This document shows, piece by piece, positions 27,120-36,184 of a stretch of 64,000 nucleotides of DNA. The notes beneath the pieces were generated by a model, which saw nothing but the letters and a program-made list of their open reading frames with translations, did no database searches and had not been told where the DNA came from. Positions within the stretch are counted from its first letter, which is position 1, and each line of letters begins with the position of its first letter. The position numbers and the translations under genes were made by a program. Origin of the DNA: Alphaproteobacteria bacterium (GTDB lineage: Bacteria > Pseudomonadota > Alphaproteobacteria > M2410); the NCBI GenBank assembly GCA_030614785.1, contig JAUWTJ010000011.1, forward strand, positions 1 through 64,000, written 5' to 3'.

Positions 27120-27623
27120 CTACTGCTGGCATGCCATTTGAGATGATTCGCTCCCACAGTCGCCCAAATTTCTGAAGGCGGTATGGCGCACTTTATCGCC
27201 GACCGAGATGCCAAGCTCCCGGGCAAGGCCGCCATTAATCTCCAGAATACCGGTAACCTCCATCCCTGAACGGTGCGGGTCTTCCGTCAGGGGCTCGGTC
27301 ATCTCGTCGATCTGGAGGATGGTCCCATCGCGGCCCAGAAAAAGCATATCAAGGGGAATATAGGTGTTCTTCATCCAGAATGAGACCTTGCGTGGCTGCC
27401 GCAAAATAAACAGCATGCCGTGATCCGCTGCCATCGACTTGCGATACATAAGACCGCGCGACTGCTGTTCAGGCGTCGCGGCGATCTCGACAACAAAATT
27501 GTGGGTCCCGGTCCCCGTCGTAATCCACAACGAACCAGACTGGTCATCGGAAACTATTTTGGGTGTGGAGCCAAGAAGAGCGAGCCCGATGACAAGACCG
27601 GCTGCGATATTAACTACCGACAT
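27120..27623 (-). CDS. Exported DUF192 protein
   Basis: This is a 167-residue protein with an N-terminal hydrophobic signal or anchor (about residues 3-20) followed by a DUF192 domain. The domain signature is clear: TPEQQSRGLMYRKSMAADHGMLFIL, VSFWMKNTYIPLDMLFLGRDG and the C-terminal VTGILEINGGLARELGISVGD. The biochemical role of the family is unknown. It lies between the double cold-shock gene (six bases upstream, almost certainly cotranscribed) and the thioesterase gene. Alphaproteobacterial genomes often keep cold-shock and DUF192 genes side by side. Confidence 0.88.
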   Translation of the reverse strand: MSVVNIAAGLVIGLALLGSTPKIVSDDQSGSLWITTGTGTHNFVVEIAATPEQQSRGLMYRKSMAADHGMLFILRQPRKVSFWMKNTYIPLDMLFLGRDGTILQIDEMTEPLTEDPHRSGMEVTGILEINGGLARELGISVGDKVRHTAFRNLGDCGSESSQMACQQ

Positions 27624-27629
27624 TTGTGA

Positions 27630-28190
27630 TCACTCGTGTTCTTGCGGTGCGCCATTCGGATTTTCTATTTCGGCGACCATCAATCCCTTGGGACCCTCGC
27701 CAAATCGAACGCGGATTGTCTCGCCCGGCTTGAGTTCGCTGAGGCCAAAGCGGCGTAGCGTTTCCATGTGAACAAAGATGTCAGCTGTTCCCTCACCGCG
27801 TGTCACGAAACCGTAACCCCGCGCCCGGTTAAACCATTTTACCAGGGCATCCTCGTACTCACCTGTCGCCTCAACGGGTGGACGGTCCGAGCGCGTCTCT
27901 TGTCTGGGAGCAGGAGCCACAGCCGTGCTCTCATCCATCTCGATGAGCTTCACGGCCTGCCATCCCTTGTCCCGCTGAACCGCCTCACAGATAACCTCGG
28001 CACCTTCAAGGGCGACTTCATGGCCAGCCTGACGCAGGCATGACATGTGTATTAACACATCACCGCCAAGGATATCTTCGGAAGGAATAATGAAGCCATA
28101 TCCCTTCACTGCATCAAACCATTTGACCACGCCTCTGATTTCGCTCACGGCTTCCGCGGCGTCCTCATTTACAGCTACGCTATTTTCCAT
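27630..28190 (-). CDS. Double cold-shock-domain protein
   Basis: This 186-residue protein has two cold-shock domains. The first is at about residues 18-84 ([20 protein letters not shown] then DVLIHMSCL) and the second at about 115-178 ([20 protein letters not shown] then [10 protein letters not shown]). An acidic, proline-rich linker joins them. RNP1-like KGYGFI and RNP2-like DVLIH motifs are present in domain 1 and mostly kept in domain 2. It should bind single-stranded RNA or DNA and act as an RNA chaperone. The tandem form is characteristic of alphaproteobacteria such as Caulobacter CspC and CspD. It is divergent from coxG across a 325-bp gap. Confidence 0.9.
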   Translation of the reverse strand: MENSVAVNEDAAEAVSEIRGVVKWFDAVKGYGFIIPSEDILGGDVLIHMSCLRQAGHEVALEGAEVICEAVQRDKGWQAVKLIEMDESTAVAPAPRQETRSDRPPVEATGEYEDALVKWFNRARGYGFVTRGEGTADIFVHMETLRRFGLSELKPGETIRVRFGEGPKGLMVAEIENPNGAPQEHE

Positions 28191-28515
28191 CCCAAATCAC
28201 ACAGCCCCGTATTTGTAGACACCAAACACCTCACCTCTCGTGAAAGCTGCAGTCAGTTCATAGTATTTGGCTGAAAGCTTCCACTTCATGATCATAGGCC
28301 CTAAAGTGGCAAGCCCCAAGGAAAAATGGTTAATGCGATATCTGATTCCCTCAATGTTCTGAAGTTATGACAAATAAGTCATCGTTTTGGCGCCTTTTTG
28401 ACCGAATACCACATCGATTGGTTGTGAAGTTCGTCACTGAGCGGCGCACAGTCGGCTGTTGCGGTGCAACGAAATCGTGTAGCAAGACGCTTCAACCCCA
28501 TGCGGAGAGACCTTT
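28191..28515. other. 325-bp divergent intergenic region
   Basis: This gap must hold the promoters and leaders of the cold-shock gene (minus) and the coxG gene (plus). I see two short inverted repeats, ATGAC-N6-GTCAT at 28367-28382 and a GTGA-N6-TCAC about 50 bp later, but no tRNA, clear promoter consensus, riboswitch or further gene. Confidence 0.5.
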
Positions 28516-29067
28516 ATGAAATTGACCGGTGAGTATTCTATTCCTGCTTCAAGGGAAGCTGTGTGGGAGGCCCTGAACGACCCGGCTGTCCTGCAGGCCT
28601 GCATCCCGGGATGTGAAAGCCTCGATACAACAGGCGACAATGAGTTCTCTGCTCAGGTGACGGCCAAGGTTGGCCCGGTCAAGGCAAAGTTCAAAGGCAA
28701 GGTCACCCTGAGCGACCTGGTCCCGCCGCAAAGCTATCGCATTACCGGCGAAGGCCAGGGCGGCGCCGCCGGTTTTGCAAAAGGTGGCGCGACAGTGAAC
28801 CTTACAAGTGACGGTAACGGCACGATCCTCGCATATGACGTTGATGCGACGGTTGGCGGCAAACTTGCCCAGATCGGCCAACGCCTGATCGACTCAACCG
28901 CAAAGAAAATGGCGGATGATTTTTTTGGCACTTTCATTGAGCGGCTCGGCGGTGTTCCCGAAGAGGCTGCCGTGATCGAGATTTTACCGAACCATGACAA
29001 GGGCACGAAGGCAGCCATGATCCTGCTGGCGATTGTCTTTGCCTTGGCCCTTTACTCGCAGTTCTGA
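28516..29067 (+). CDS. coxG: CoxG-like SRPBCC membrane-recruiting protein
   Basis: This is a 183-residue protein. The SRPBCC (START-like) domain begins MKLTGEYSIPASREAVWEALNDPAVLQACIPGCE and contains GPVKAKFKGKVTLSDL and GEGQGGAAGFAKGGA, the classic CoxG pattern. A variable linker leads to a C-terminal membrane helix (AAMILLAIVFALALY). CoxG anchors form I CO dehydrogenase, or related molybdenum hydroxylases, to the cytoplasmic membrane and may carry quinone. The ribosome site GGAGAG is strong. It is the first gene of a three-gene unit with xdhC and mocA types, but no coxM, coxS or coxL structural genes are in the window. Confidence 0.87.
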   Translation: MKLTGEYSIPASREAVWEALNDPAVLQACIPGCESLDTTGDNEFSAQVTAKVGPVKAKFKGKVTLSDLVPPQSYRITGEGQGGAAGFAKGGATVNLTSDGNGTILAYDVDATVGGKLAQIGQRLIDSTAKKMADDFFGTFIERLGGVPEEAAVIEILPNHDKGTKAAMILLAIVFALALYSQF

Positions 29068-29091
29068 CCATACAGCCAAACGGAGAAACAC

Positions 29092-30111
29092 GTGAGCGAC
29101 ACCTGGCAATCTGATGAAGCCGTGATTGAAACCGCCCTCGCATGGAAAACCCGGGGCAAGGGTGTTGCCATTGCCACTGTCATATCGACCTGGGGTTCTG
29201 CACCACGGCCGACAGGCAGCCAGATCGCCATCAATGAGGACAGCGACTTTGTCGGTTCAGTCTCCGGCGGGTGCATCGAAGGGGCGGTTATTCATACCGG
29301 GCTGGAGGTCCTTGCCCGCGGCAAACCCGAGCTGATCGAATTTGGCGTCTCGAACTCTGAAGCCTGGGAAGTTGGCCTCGCGTGTGGCGGCACAATCCGA
29401 ATTTATGTTGTCCCACTTGATGATGAGCGTGCGGCGCTTTATCAAAAACTTCAAACAGCAAGGGTCGCAAAGAAGAGCGCTGTCTATGTCAGCTCACTGA
29501 CGACCCATGCGGATCAACTGGTGTTTGCGGGGGAACCGGCGGCATCGCCTGCTCTGGCACAAGCCATCGATTCCGCGATCCATTCTGACCGCGCGCAGAC
29601 ACAAGACCTGGGAGACGAGACGTTCTTCGTGAACCCGTTTAATCCGCCCTTGCGAATGTTCGTCATTGGTGCGGTTCACATTGCGCAGCCGCTTGTCAAA
29701 ATGGCCAGCGAGGCAGGTTATGACGTGATGGTGATCGATCCGCGCGAAGCCTTTGCGACACCGGCGCGTTTCGCAAGTATCACCCTGTCCCACGCATGGC
29801 CGGACGAGGCGCTTGGGGAAGCCAAGCCTGACTTGCGCTCGGCTGTTGTTACCTTGAGCCACGACCCGAAAATCGACGACCCTGCCCTCACCACGGCTCT
29901 GGGCACCAACTGCTTTTATATCGGATCGCTCGGCAGCAAAAAAACTCATGCGGCACGGCTCGACCGACTGAAAAAAGAAGGCTTTTCGGAGGATGATCTT
30001 GCCCGCATTCACGGCCCGGTGGGGCTCTCCATCGGCGCCAAAAGCCCGGCCGAAATCGCCATTTCCATTCTGGCCGAAATCACGAATGTTCTGCGAGGAC
30101 AGCCGTCGTGA
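29092..30111 (+). CDS. XdhC/CoxI-family molybdenum-hydroxylase maturation factor
   Basis: This is a 339-residue protein. The N-terminal XdhC/CoxI domain has ATVISTWGSAPRPTGSQIAI, VGSVSGGCIEGAV and EVGLACGGTIRIYV, with the conserved cysteines of SGGC and ACGG. The C-terminal Rossmann-like domain shows MFVIGAVHIAQPLVKMASEAGYDV and ends FYIGSLGSKKTHAARLDRL followed by IHGPVGLSIGAKSPAEIAISI. Such proteins bind molybdenum cofactor, sulfurate or protect it, and insert it into xanthine-dehydrogenase-type enzymes. The start is a GTG with GGAGAAACAC upstream. The stop overlaps the next start by four bases (GTGA), showing translational coupling. Confidence 0.9.
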   Translation: MSDTWQSDEAVIETALAWKTRGKGVAIATVISTWGSAPRPTGSQIAINEDSDFVGSVSGGCIEGAVIHTGLEVLARGKPELIEFGVSNSEAWEVGLACGGTIRIYVVPLDDERAALYQKLQTARVAKKSAVYVSSLTTHADQLVFAGEPAASPALAQAIDSAIHSDRAQTQDLGDETFFVNPFNPPLRMFVIGAVHIAQPLVKMASEAGYDVMVIDPREAFATPARFASITLSHAWPDEALGEAKPDLRSAVVTLSHDPKIDDPALTTALGTNCFYIGSLGSKKTHAARLDRLKKEGFSEDDLARIHGPVGLSIGAKSPAEIAISILAEITNVLRGQPS

Positions 30112-31748
30112 AATTTGGTGACATCCCCCTTTCGCAAGCCGACGGCGCGATCCTCGCCCACAGCCTCAAACTGAAAAGTGGTGTAGTAAAAAAGGGCACG
30201 TGCCTGACACACTCACACCTCGCCTTGCTGAAGGAGGCCGGCTACGAAGAGGTATTGGCCGCCCGCCTTGATCCTGGCGATATTCCGGAGAACGAGGCTG
30301 CAGCGCGGCTTGCCGATGCCCTGTGTGGTTACGGACTAAAACGCGCCGAAGCATCGACCGGGCGCGCAAATATTCACAGCACCAGGGATGGTCTGTTGCT
30401 GATCGACTATGATCGGGTCAATCGCATCAACATTATTGATGAACGTATTACGATAGCAACTTTAGAGCCCTTTGCCTCTGTATCACCAAGACAGCTTGCC
30501 GCAACGATCAAAATTATCCCCTATGCCGTGCCGAAATTTGTCCTGAGCGATACAATTGAGTTAACGGAAGGCCTCGAACCTGTCCTGCGGGTCAAGAACT
30601 TCAGGCCAAAGAAGACCGCTCTGCTTATGTCCAGCCTGCCGGGCGCAGACGGCAAACTGCTTGAAAAAGGCAAGCGGGTTACTGCGGAACGCCTTGCGCG
30701 GTTCGGGAGCGCGATTGAAAGCGAAAAGACAGTCCCGCACAACATGAAGGCAATCGCCGCCGCGCTTGTCGAGCTTTCGAGAGATCACCCCGATCTCATT
30801 CTCATTCTTGGCGCAACGGCGATCGCCGACCGCTCTGATGTCGTTCCCTCCGCCATCATTGAGGCGGGTGGAAAGATTGAACAATTCGGCATGCCTGTCG
30901 ACCCGGGCAATCTCCTGCTGCTTGGCGCCATTGGAGCAACACGAATTGTCGGCATTCCGGGTTGCGCCCGCTCGCCCAGGCTTAATGGTTTTGACTGGGT
31001 TCTCGAAAGAATTCACGCAGACCTGACCATCACATCAAGAGATATCGCTCGTATGGGGGTCGGAGGTCTGCTGAAGGAAATTCCGTCGAGACCGCAGCCG
31101 CGCGAAGCACAACTCGCCGCCGAACCTGCAGCACAGCGCAAGGTCTACGGTCTTGTTCTTGCCGCCGGCCAATCGCGCCGTATGGGCAAGGACAACAAGC
31201 TCCTTGTCACTCTTGAGAACAAATCTCTGATCCGACACGTGGCAGACGCCCTGAAGGCAGCATCTGTTGAAGACATTTTTGTTGTCACCGGACATGAGGG
31301 GGGAAAAGTAGAGGATGAGCTGGCTGGCCATAACTTTCAGTTCGTTCACAATCCTCTCTATACGGCAGGTCTGAGTTCAACATTGAAGGCCGGCATAGCG
31401 GCGCTGCCTGCGGATGCGGATGGTGTTCTGGTCTGTCTCGGCGACATGCCGCTGACAGGATCAGATGTGCTGAATGCGCTGGTCACGGCCTTCATTGAGG
31501 CCCCCGGGGAAGCGATTTGCGTCCCCACGTACCAGGGCAAGAATGGCAATCCGGTCTTGTGGCCAAGATCCTGTTTCTCCGAAATCATGGAGCTCGAAGG
31601 CGATGTCGGTGCTCGTTCGCTCATTGGCCTGCATGCTGAAACAGTTGTGAAAGTCCCGGTTCGTTCAGTGTCGATCCTGATCGATGTTGATACGCCGGGT
31701 GAATTGCGGGCCCTCAATGCCACGCCTTCGACAAACCAGGACCGCTGA
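30108..31748 (+). CDS. Molybdopterin-binding / MocA-type cytidylyltransferase fusion
   Basis: This is a 546-residue two-domain protein. Residues 1 to about 335 form a molybdopterin-binding MoeA/MogA-like region (DGAILAHSLKLKSGVVKKGTCL, LILILGATAIADRSDVVPSAI, PGCARSPRLNGFDWVLERI). From about residue 348 a MobA/MocA-type nucleotidyltransferase follows (VYGLVLAAGQSRRMGKDNKLL, VLVCLGDMPLTGSDVL, GNPVLWPRSCFSEIMELEGDVGARSLI). The fusion is the usual enzyme that attaches CMP to molybdopterin for CO-dehydrogenase-type or other molybdenum hydroxylases. The GTG start overlaps the XdhC stop. It is the last gene of the coxG-xdhC unit. Confidence 0.88.
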   Translation: MKFGDIPLSQADGAILAHSLKLKSGVVKKGTCLTHSHLALLKEAGYEEVLAARLDPGDIPENEAAARLADALCGYGLKRAEASTGRANIHSTRDGLLLIDYDRVNRINIIDERITIATLEPFASVSPRQLAATIKIIPYAVPKFVLSDTIELTEGLEPVLRVKNFRPKKTALLMSSLPGADGKLLEKGKRVTAERLARFGSAIESEKTVPHNMKAIAAALVELSRDHPDLILILGATAIADRSDVVPSAIIEAGGKIEQFGMPVDPGNLLLLGAIGATRIVGIPGCARSPRLNGFDWVLERIHADLTITSRDIARMGVGGLLKEIPSRPQPREAQLAAEPAAQRKVYGLVLAAGQSRRMGKDNKLLVTLENKSLIRHVADALKAASVEDIFVVTGHEGGKVEDELAGHNFQFVHNPLYTAGLSSTLKAGIAALPADADGVLVCLGDMPLTGSDVLNALVTAFIEAPGEAICVPTYQGKNGNPVLWPRSCFSEIMELEGDVGARSLIGLHAETVVKVPVRSVSILIDVDTPGELRALNATPSTNQDR

Positions 31749-31904
31749 AACAAGCCGACGCCAAAACATTGGCAGCTGCCTGACTCATTATCGAACCCAC
31801 GATGGTTTTGGAGAAGAAGCCGCCACAACGTCAGGCTTACCCTGCTTAATCTTGCTGCACGTAATAAGTGGTTAACCAATATCTGAGACATTTTCGCAGT
31901 CTTT

Positions 31905-31919
31905 TTAACCGACTGTAAA
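31905..31919 (+). promoter_or_regulatory. CtrA-like box (one mismatch) upstream of kinase pseudogene
   Basis: TTAA-CCGACTG-TAAA differs by one base from the CtrA consensus TTAA-N7-TTAA and lies about 60 bp before the ATG of the decayed kinase gene. It may be a relic of its control or a chance match. Confidence 0.25.
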
Positions 31920-31979
31920 ATCGACTCACAGGGTCAAAAGTGTAGCGGAGACCTGATATTGACCCCGCAAAAATTTGAT

Positions 31980-33092
31980 ATGAGCAAGAATGCCGGCGCC
32001 GCCCCGGCAGATTTGCCGAAAGACGCACTGGATTCTGAAACCGACCATCTGTTTTCGCAGGTCCTGAGCATCGCACCTGATGCCATCATCGTCGTCGGCC
32101 CGGATCATCGCATCAAGATTTTTAATGGTGGGGCAGAGCAGCTCTTTGGCTATTCAGCCGGATAGATAGTCGGGCAATCGATCGAAACACTCATGCCGGT
32201 CCGATTTGCTGCCGGACACAGCGGCCAGCTGGACTCCTATGAGCGCTCGTCGGTTCAATCCAAACTGATGGGTGAGCGAAGCGAGGTTGTCGGGCTGAAG
32301 AAGGACGGGTCCGAGTTTCCGGCGGAAGCTTCCATTTCGAAACTGGAGACCGGCGAGGGTATGGTCTTCACGGCTGTGCTACGCGAAATCTCGGAGCGCA
32401 AGGCCGAGGAGGCATTGCTGCTTAACAGCAGAAACAAGTTTCGTAATCTCATCCTGGGGTTCAAATTTGGCGTCATCGTGCACCAGAACGGTGAACTAGT
32501 TTTCATCAATGAAGCCGGTAAAGTTGATACAGAGAGAGTTGATTTTTCTCTTTAAAAATTACTCGACCCGGTGACCGCTCTTTGGAAAACACCCATCGAA
32601 CGCAAGGGTCTTGAACTGTCTGTCAGTGTTGCTCCAGATGTCAGTCCCGTGTTGCGCAGCGATCCGGGGCGGATTGGGCAGATGTTGCATAACCTGATTG
32701 GCAATGCTGCAAAGTTTACAGAGCGCGGCACGGTTTCGCTCAACGTATCTCAAGGTCATGGTGAAGATGGCAACCTTGAACTACGCTTTGCGGTCACCGA
32801 TACCGGCGTTGGAATTGACGTCGAGGCTCAGGAACAATTGTTTGGCGCGTTCACTCAGGCTGATAGTTCCACCACCCGGAAATACGGTGGCACCGGACTG
32901 GGATTAGCTATCTGCAAGCAGCTTGCAGAATTACTCGGCGGGAGCATGGGGGTTGAAAGCACGCCTGGCAAGGGATCGACCTTCTGGTTCACGATCCAGT
33001 GCGAGGCCGGTAACCCGGATACGGCGCTGGCTCGGCTCCATTTGCCGAAGTTTTCCACCCTTGACGTCACGGCAAGCCAGCGCAAGGCGTGA
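31980..33092 (+). pseudogene. Decayed PAS-domain sensor histidine kinase
   Basis: Three track ORFs (31959-32165, 32193-32555, 32571-33092) lie in one reading frame and are parts of a single kinase gene. PAS1 runs LFSQVLSIAPDAIIVVGPDHRIKIFNG to EQLFGYSAG, is interrupted by TAG at 32163, and resumes with IVGQSIETLMPVRF. PAS2 (NLILGFKFGVIVHQNGELVFINEAG) then jumps straight into KVDTERVDFSL, sequence expected after the HisKA domain. A TAA follows at 32553 and the frame resumes with KLLDPVTALW. The HATPase domain is complete (N box [34 protein letters not shown]). The phosphoacceptor His is lost, so kinase activity is impossible even with readthrough. Confidence 0.88.
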
Positions 33093-33147
33093 TTTAGAGG
33101 GCAAGCCATGATCTGGCGGAAAGGCTTCTTCTGCCATGCAGAAGAAG

Positions 33148-33222
33148 TGGCGGTCCCTAGGGGAATCGAACCCCTCTTTCAAGGTTGAAAACCTTGCGTC
33201 CTAACCGATAGACGAAGGGACC
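33148..33222 (-). tRNA. tRNA-Glu (TTC)
   Basis: A 75-base cloverleaf on the minus strand. The acceptor GGTCCCT pairs with AGGGACC, the anticodon is TTC within CAAGGTTTTCAACCTTG, the T arm is AGGGGTTCGATTCCCCT, and CCA is encoded. Confidence 0.97.
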
Positions 33223-33295
33223 GCAGAGATGTCAGTGTGCCGGGAAATCCGGGAAAGGAGGCGCTTATACTCCGGGTTCGCGGGGATTGCAAGGG

Positions 33296-33332
33296 TAGAA
33301 AGGCTTCCTGGATGCATTTGCAGGACCAGGAA
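33296..33332 (-). terminator. Possible terminator after recJ
   Basis: On the minus strand TTCCTGG and CCAGGAA form a perfect seven-pair stem three bases after the recJ stop, followed by GCCTTTCT, a weak T tract. The loop of 14 bases is rather large. Confidence 0.4.
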
Positions 33333-33334
33333 AT

Positions 33335-35158
33335 TCAGGCCCAGGCGCCATCCTCAATCTGGAACTGGACGCCCTTTGCACCGCGCCAGTTGTCGAGCTT
33401 CAATTTCCCTGCCAGATGAAGCGTACGGCCCTCTGAGTGCAGCAGGGCGTCGCCCAGGGGGGTCTCCACCACACGAAAGGCAATGGCCTTCAGACGGGCC
33501 CCGTCGCTGCCTCCCAGGATCACTCTGATATGAGCGTCGCCGACAATATCCGCCTTGACGATTGAAGCATCGGCAAGAACGAAGATCGGCTCGGAATGCC
33601 CGGCGCCGAAGGGGCCAGCGGACAGAATTGTCTCGGCAAGGTCACGCGAGGCCCCTTTCAGGGACAGCGCGCCATCAATCCTGAGGCCGCCCTGCAGGCG
33701 AGCCGTTTCGACTTCCGCCTCGAGGGTCTCTTCAAACAAGGTCCGAAAGGTATCGATCTTCGAAGTCTCAATCGTCAAGCCTGCTGCCATTTTGTGACCC
33801 CCGCCATTGAGCAGCAGCCCCTGGTCCATTGCGGTCGCAGTCACCGCGCCTATATCAACCCCGCTAATGGAGCGCCCTGAGCCTTTTGCGGTTCCATCCG
33901 GCAATATCGCGATAACGAATACAGGACGACCAAACTTTTCCTTGAGGCGGCTGGCTACGATGCCGATCACGCCCGGATGCCAACCCTTGCCCTCGACCAC
34001 CAGCGCGGCTCTCGATCGCTCCTGCATCATGCGCTCGGCAACGAGCTGCGCCTGTCCGAGGACTTCAGCTTCAATATCGCGCCGTTCCTTGTTGAGCCTG
34101 TCGAGCTCATAGGCGATCCCTGCGGCCTCGACCGGGTCGTCCGTCGACAAGATACGTGCGCCCAGATCAGACCGGCCAACGCGCCCCCCTGCATTGATGC
34201 GCGGGCCTATCAGGAAGCCGGCATGGTAAACGCCGGGCGCGTCGTCCATGCGTGCGACATCGGCCAGCGCCGTGATCCCGGGATTTCCTCGCTTCGCCAT
34301 GATCTTGAGGCCCTGCGTGACAAAGGCGCGATTGAGCCCTTTCAGCGGAACCACATCACATACGGTACCCAGAGCGACGATGTCGAGCCAGTTCATCAAA
34401 TCGGGCGCGCTGCGACCGTCAGCTTTAAACCAGCCATCGTCGCGCAGCACTCTTTGAGCAGCGACACAGAGACAAAAGGCAACGCCCACGGCCGCCAGAG
34501 TGCCGAGGTCACTGTCGTCATCGAGGCGATTGGGATTGATGAGGGCGGCGGTTGGCGGAAGATCCTGCGGCGCCTGATGATGGTCCACAACAATAATATC
34601 AAGATCGATTTCCCTGGCCCGTTCCAGTGGCGCAAACGACAACGTCCCGCAATCCACCGTGATGACAAGACTCGCCCCGCCCTCTTTCAGTTTTTCCAGA
34701 GCCGGAATATTGGGGCCATAGCCTTCTTTTTCCCGGTCGGGAATGTAGATTTCAAGCTCGCGGCCAAGGGCGCGCGTAAATCTGGCAAGCAGCGCACTTG
34801 ATGTTGCTCCGTCCACATCATAATCGCCAAAGACAGCAATCTTCTCATCAGTGGTGATGGCATCCGCAAAGCGCCGCGCGGCCTTGTCCATGTCGGTTAT
34901 TGTCGATGGATCGGGCAACAAACGCCGGAGGCTGGGCTCGAGGAAATCGTCGGCTTCCTCGAGGGTGACATTGCGCCCGGCAAGCACGCGCCCGACAATT
35001 TCCGGCACACCGAGGCGCTGACTGAGCGTCAGGGCCAGGCGATCATCGCCAAGCCTCGGGCGCCACGGCTTTTGCAACAGAGATTGCGAGACATTCAGAA
35101 AGAAGGAACCCGGATCGGTTGACTGGCCGGACAGCCTCGAAGTTGCCGCGTCAACCAT
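33335..35158 (-). CDS. recJ: Single-stranded-DNA-specific exonuclease RecJ
   Basis: RecJ is a 5'-3' single-strand exonuclease of recombination and mismatch repair. The DHH phosphoesterase motifs are intact: AVFGDYDVDGATSSALL (motif I), TVDCGT (II), IIVVDHHQAP (III, DHH) and INAGGRVGRSDLGARIL. The DHHA1 domain has HPGVIGIVASRLKEKFGRPV and GGGHKMAAGLTI. About 607 residues is normal. The track starts at a TTG overlapping the glpX stop; I prefer the ATG four codons later, which has AAAGG 12 bases upstream, though both are possible. It is coupled to glpX upstream on the same strand. Confidence 0.95.
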   Translation of the reverse strand: MVDAATSRLSGQSTDPGSFFLNVSQSLLQKPWRPRLGDDRLALTLSQRLGVPEIVGRVLAGRNVTLEEADDFLEPSLRRLLPDPSTITDMDKAARRFADAITTDEKIAVFGDYDVDGATSSALLARFTRALGRELEIYIPDREKEGYGPNIPALEKLKEGGASLVITVDCGTLSFAPLERAREIDLDIIVVDHHQAPQDLPPTAALINPNRLDDDSDLGTLAAVGVAFCLCVAAQRVLRDDGWFKADGRSAPDLMNWLDIVALGTVCDVVPLKGLNRAFVTQGLKIMAKRGNPGITALADVARMDDAPGVYHAGFLIGPRINAGGRVGRSDLGARILSTDDPVEAAGIAYELDRLNKERRDIEAEVLGQAQLVAERMMQERSRAALVVEGKGWHPGVIGIVASRLKEKFGRPVFVIAILPDGTAKGSGRSISGVDIGAVTATAMDQGLLLNGGGHKMAAGLTIETSKIDTFRTLFEETLEAEVETARLQGGLRIDGALSLKGASRDLAETILSAGPFGAGHSEPIFVLADASIVKADIVGDAHIRVILGGSDGARLKAIAFRVVETPLGDALLHSEGRTLHLAGKLKLDNWRGAKGVQFQIEDGAWA

Positions 35159-35166
35159 CTGAATTA

Positions 35167-36126
35167 TCAACCTTTTGTATCGGCCCGGTGATCAGCCCGA
35201 ATCCAGCGCACCGTGCCGCTCGAAGAGCGCATGACAATTGTGTGTGTCGAAACGCGCCCGTTGGCCCACTTTACGCCGTCGAGCATCGAGCCATCGGTGA
35301 CGCCCGTGGCGGCAAACATCACATCGCCTGACGCAAGCTCTTCGGTCGTGTATTTCCGGTTCAGGTCGGTGATCCCGATCCGTTCGGCACGGCCCCGTTC
35401 ATCATCATTGCGGAAAATCAGACGGGTTTCCATCTGACCGCCAATGCAGCGTAGCGCGGCAGCGGCCAGAACCCCTTCGGGAGCCCCGCCCTGCCCCAGA
35501 TAGATATCGATGCCTGTCGCACCGTCTGTGGTGTGAATAATTCCGGCGACATCGCCATCGGTGATCAGGGCAACCCTCGCGCCTGCCATCCTTACTTTTT
35601 CTATGATTTCCATGTGACGCGGGCGATCCAGGATGCACGCCGTGATCCGGCTGACATCGACGCCCTTGGCCTGGGCGATTGCCTTGATATTATCGGCGGG
35701 ATCAGCATCAAGATCCACAAGGCCCTTGTCGAAGCCTGCACCAATAGCTATTTTGTCCATATAGACGTCCGGGGCATGAAGGAGGCTTCCACCCTCCGCA
35801 AGCGCCAGCACTGTCAGGGCGTTGGGCATGGCTTTTGCTGTGAGCGTCGTGCCTTCCAGCGGATCAAGGGCAATATCAACCTTGCGTCCGCCCTTGCCGA
35901 CTTTCTCCCCGATGAAGAGCATCGGTGCCTCATCGCGCTCGCCTTCACCGATCACCACGGTGCCTTCGATATCAAGGGCGTTGAGCTCATTACGCATGGC
36001 ATCGACAGCGACCTTATCGGCTGCCTTTTCATCGCCGCAGCCAATCAGCCTTGAAGATGCTACAGCAGCAACCTCGGTCACCCTTGCAAGTTCGAGGGTC
36101 AGGCTGCGATTAAGTGGGCCGGTCAT
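35167..36126 (-). CDS. glpX: Class II fructose-1,6-bisphosphatase
   Basis: This 319-residue metal-dependent phosphatase of gluconeogenesis and pentose recycling converts fructose 1,6-bisphosphate to fructose 6-phosphate. GlpX hallmarks are ASSRLIGCGDEKAADKVAVDAMR, GTVVIGEGERDEAPMLFIGE (metal Glu and Asp), DIALDPLEGTTLTAKAMPNALTV, and GQGGAPEGVLAAAALRCIGG. The last 20 residues resemble other alphaproteobacterial forms. It lies between hom and recJ, as in several Rhizobiales, and is probably cotranscribed with both. An AGAGAG site stands upstream of the ATG. Confidence 0.94.
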   Translation of the reverse strand: MTGPLNRSLTLELARVTEVAAVASSRLIGCGDEKAADKVAVDAMRNELNALDIEGTVVIGEGERDEAPMLFIGEKVGKGGRKVDIALDPLEGTTLTAKAMPNALTVLALAEGGSLLHAPDVYMDKIAIGAGFDKGLVDLDADPADNIKAIAQAKGVDVSRITACILDRPRHMEIIEKVRMAGARVALITDGDVAGIIHTTDGATGIDIYLGQGGAPEGVLAAAALRCIGGQMETRLIFRNDDERGRAERIGITDLNRKYTTEELASGDVMFAATGVTDGSMLDGVKWANGRVSTHTIVMRSSSGTVRWIRADHRADTKG

Positions 36127-36184
36127 GGGGAAATCTCTCTTTTTTTAAATCCGTTGATTCAACTATGTGCTTTGTAGCGAGTGT

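Noticed and set aside
32163-32555. Programmed readthrough or recoding of the kinase stops
   Set aside because: The stops are TAG and TAA, not TGA, show no downstream recoding signal, and the HisKA domain is missing anyway, so decay is the simpler reading.
17943-33222. tRNA genes as attachment sites of integrated elements
   Set aside because: No integrase, no duplicated tRNA 3' end and no shift to phage-like genes next to any of the five tRNA genes.
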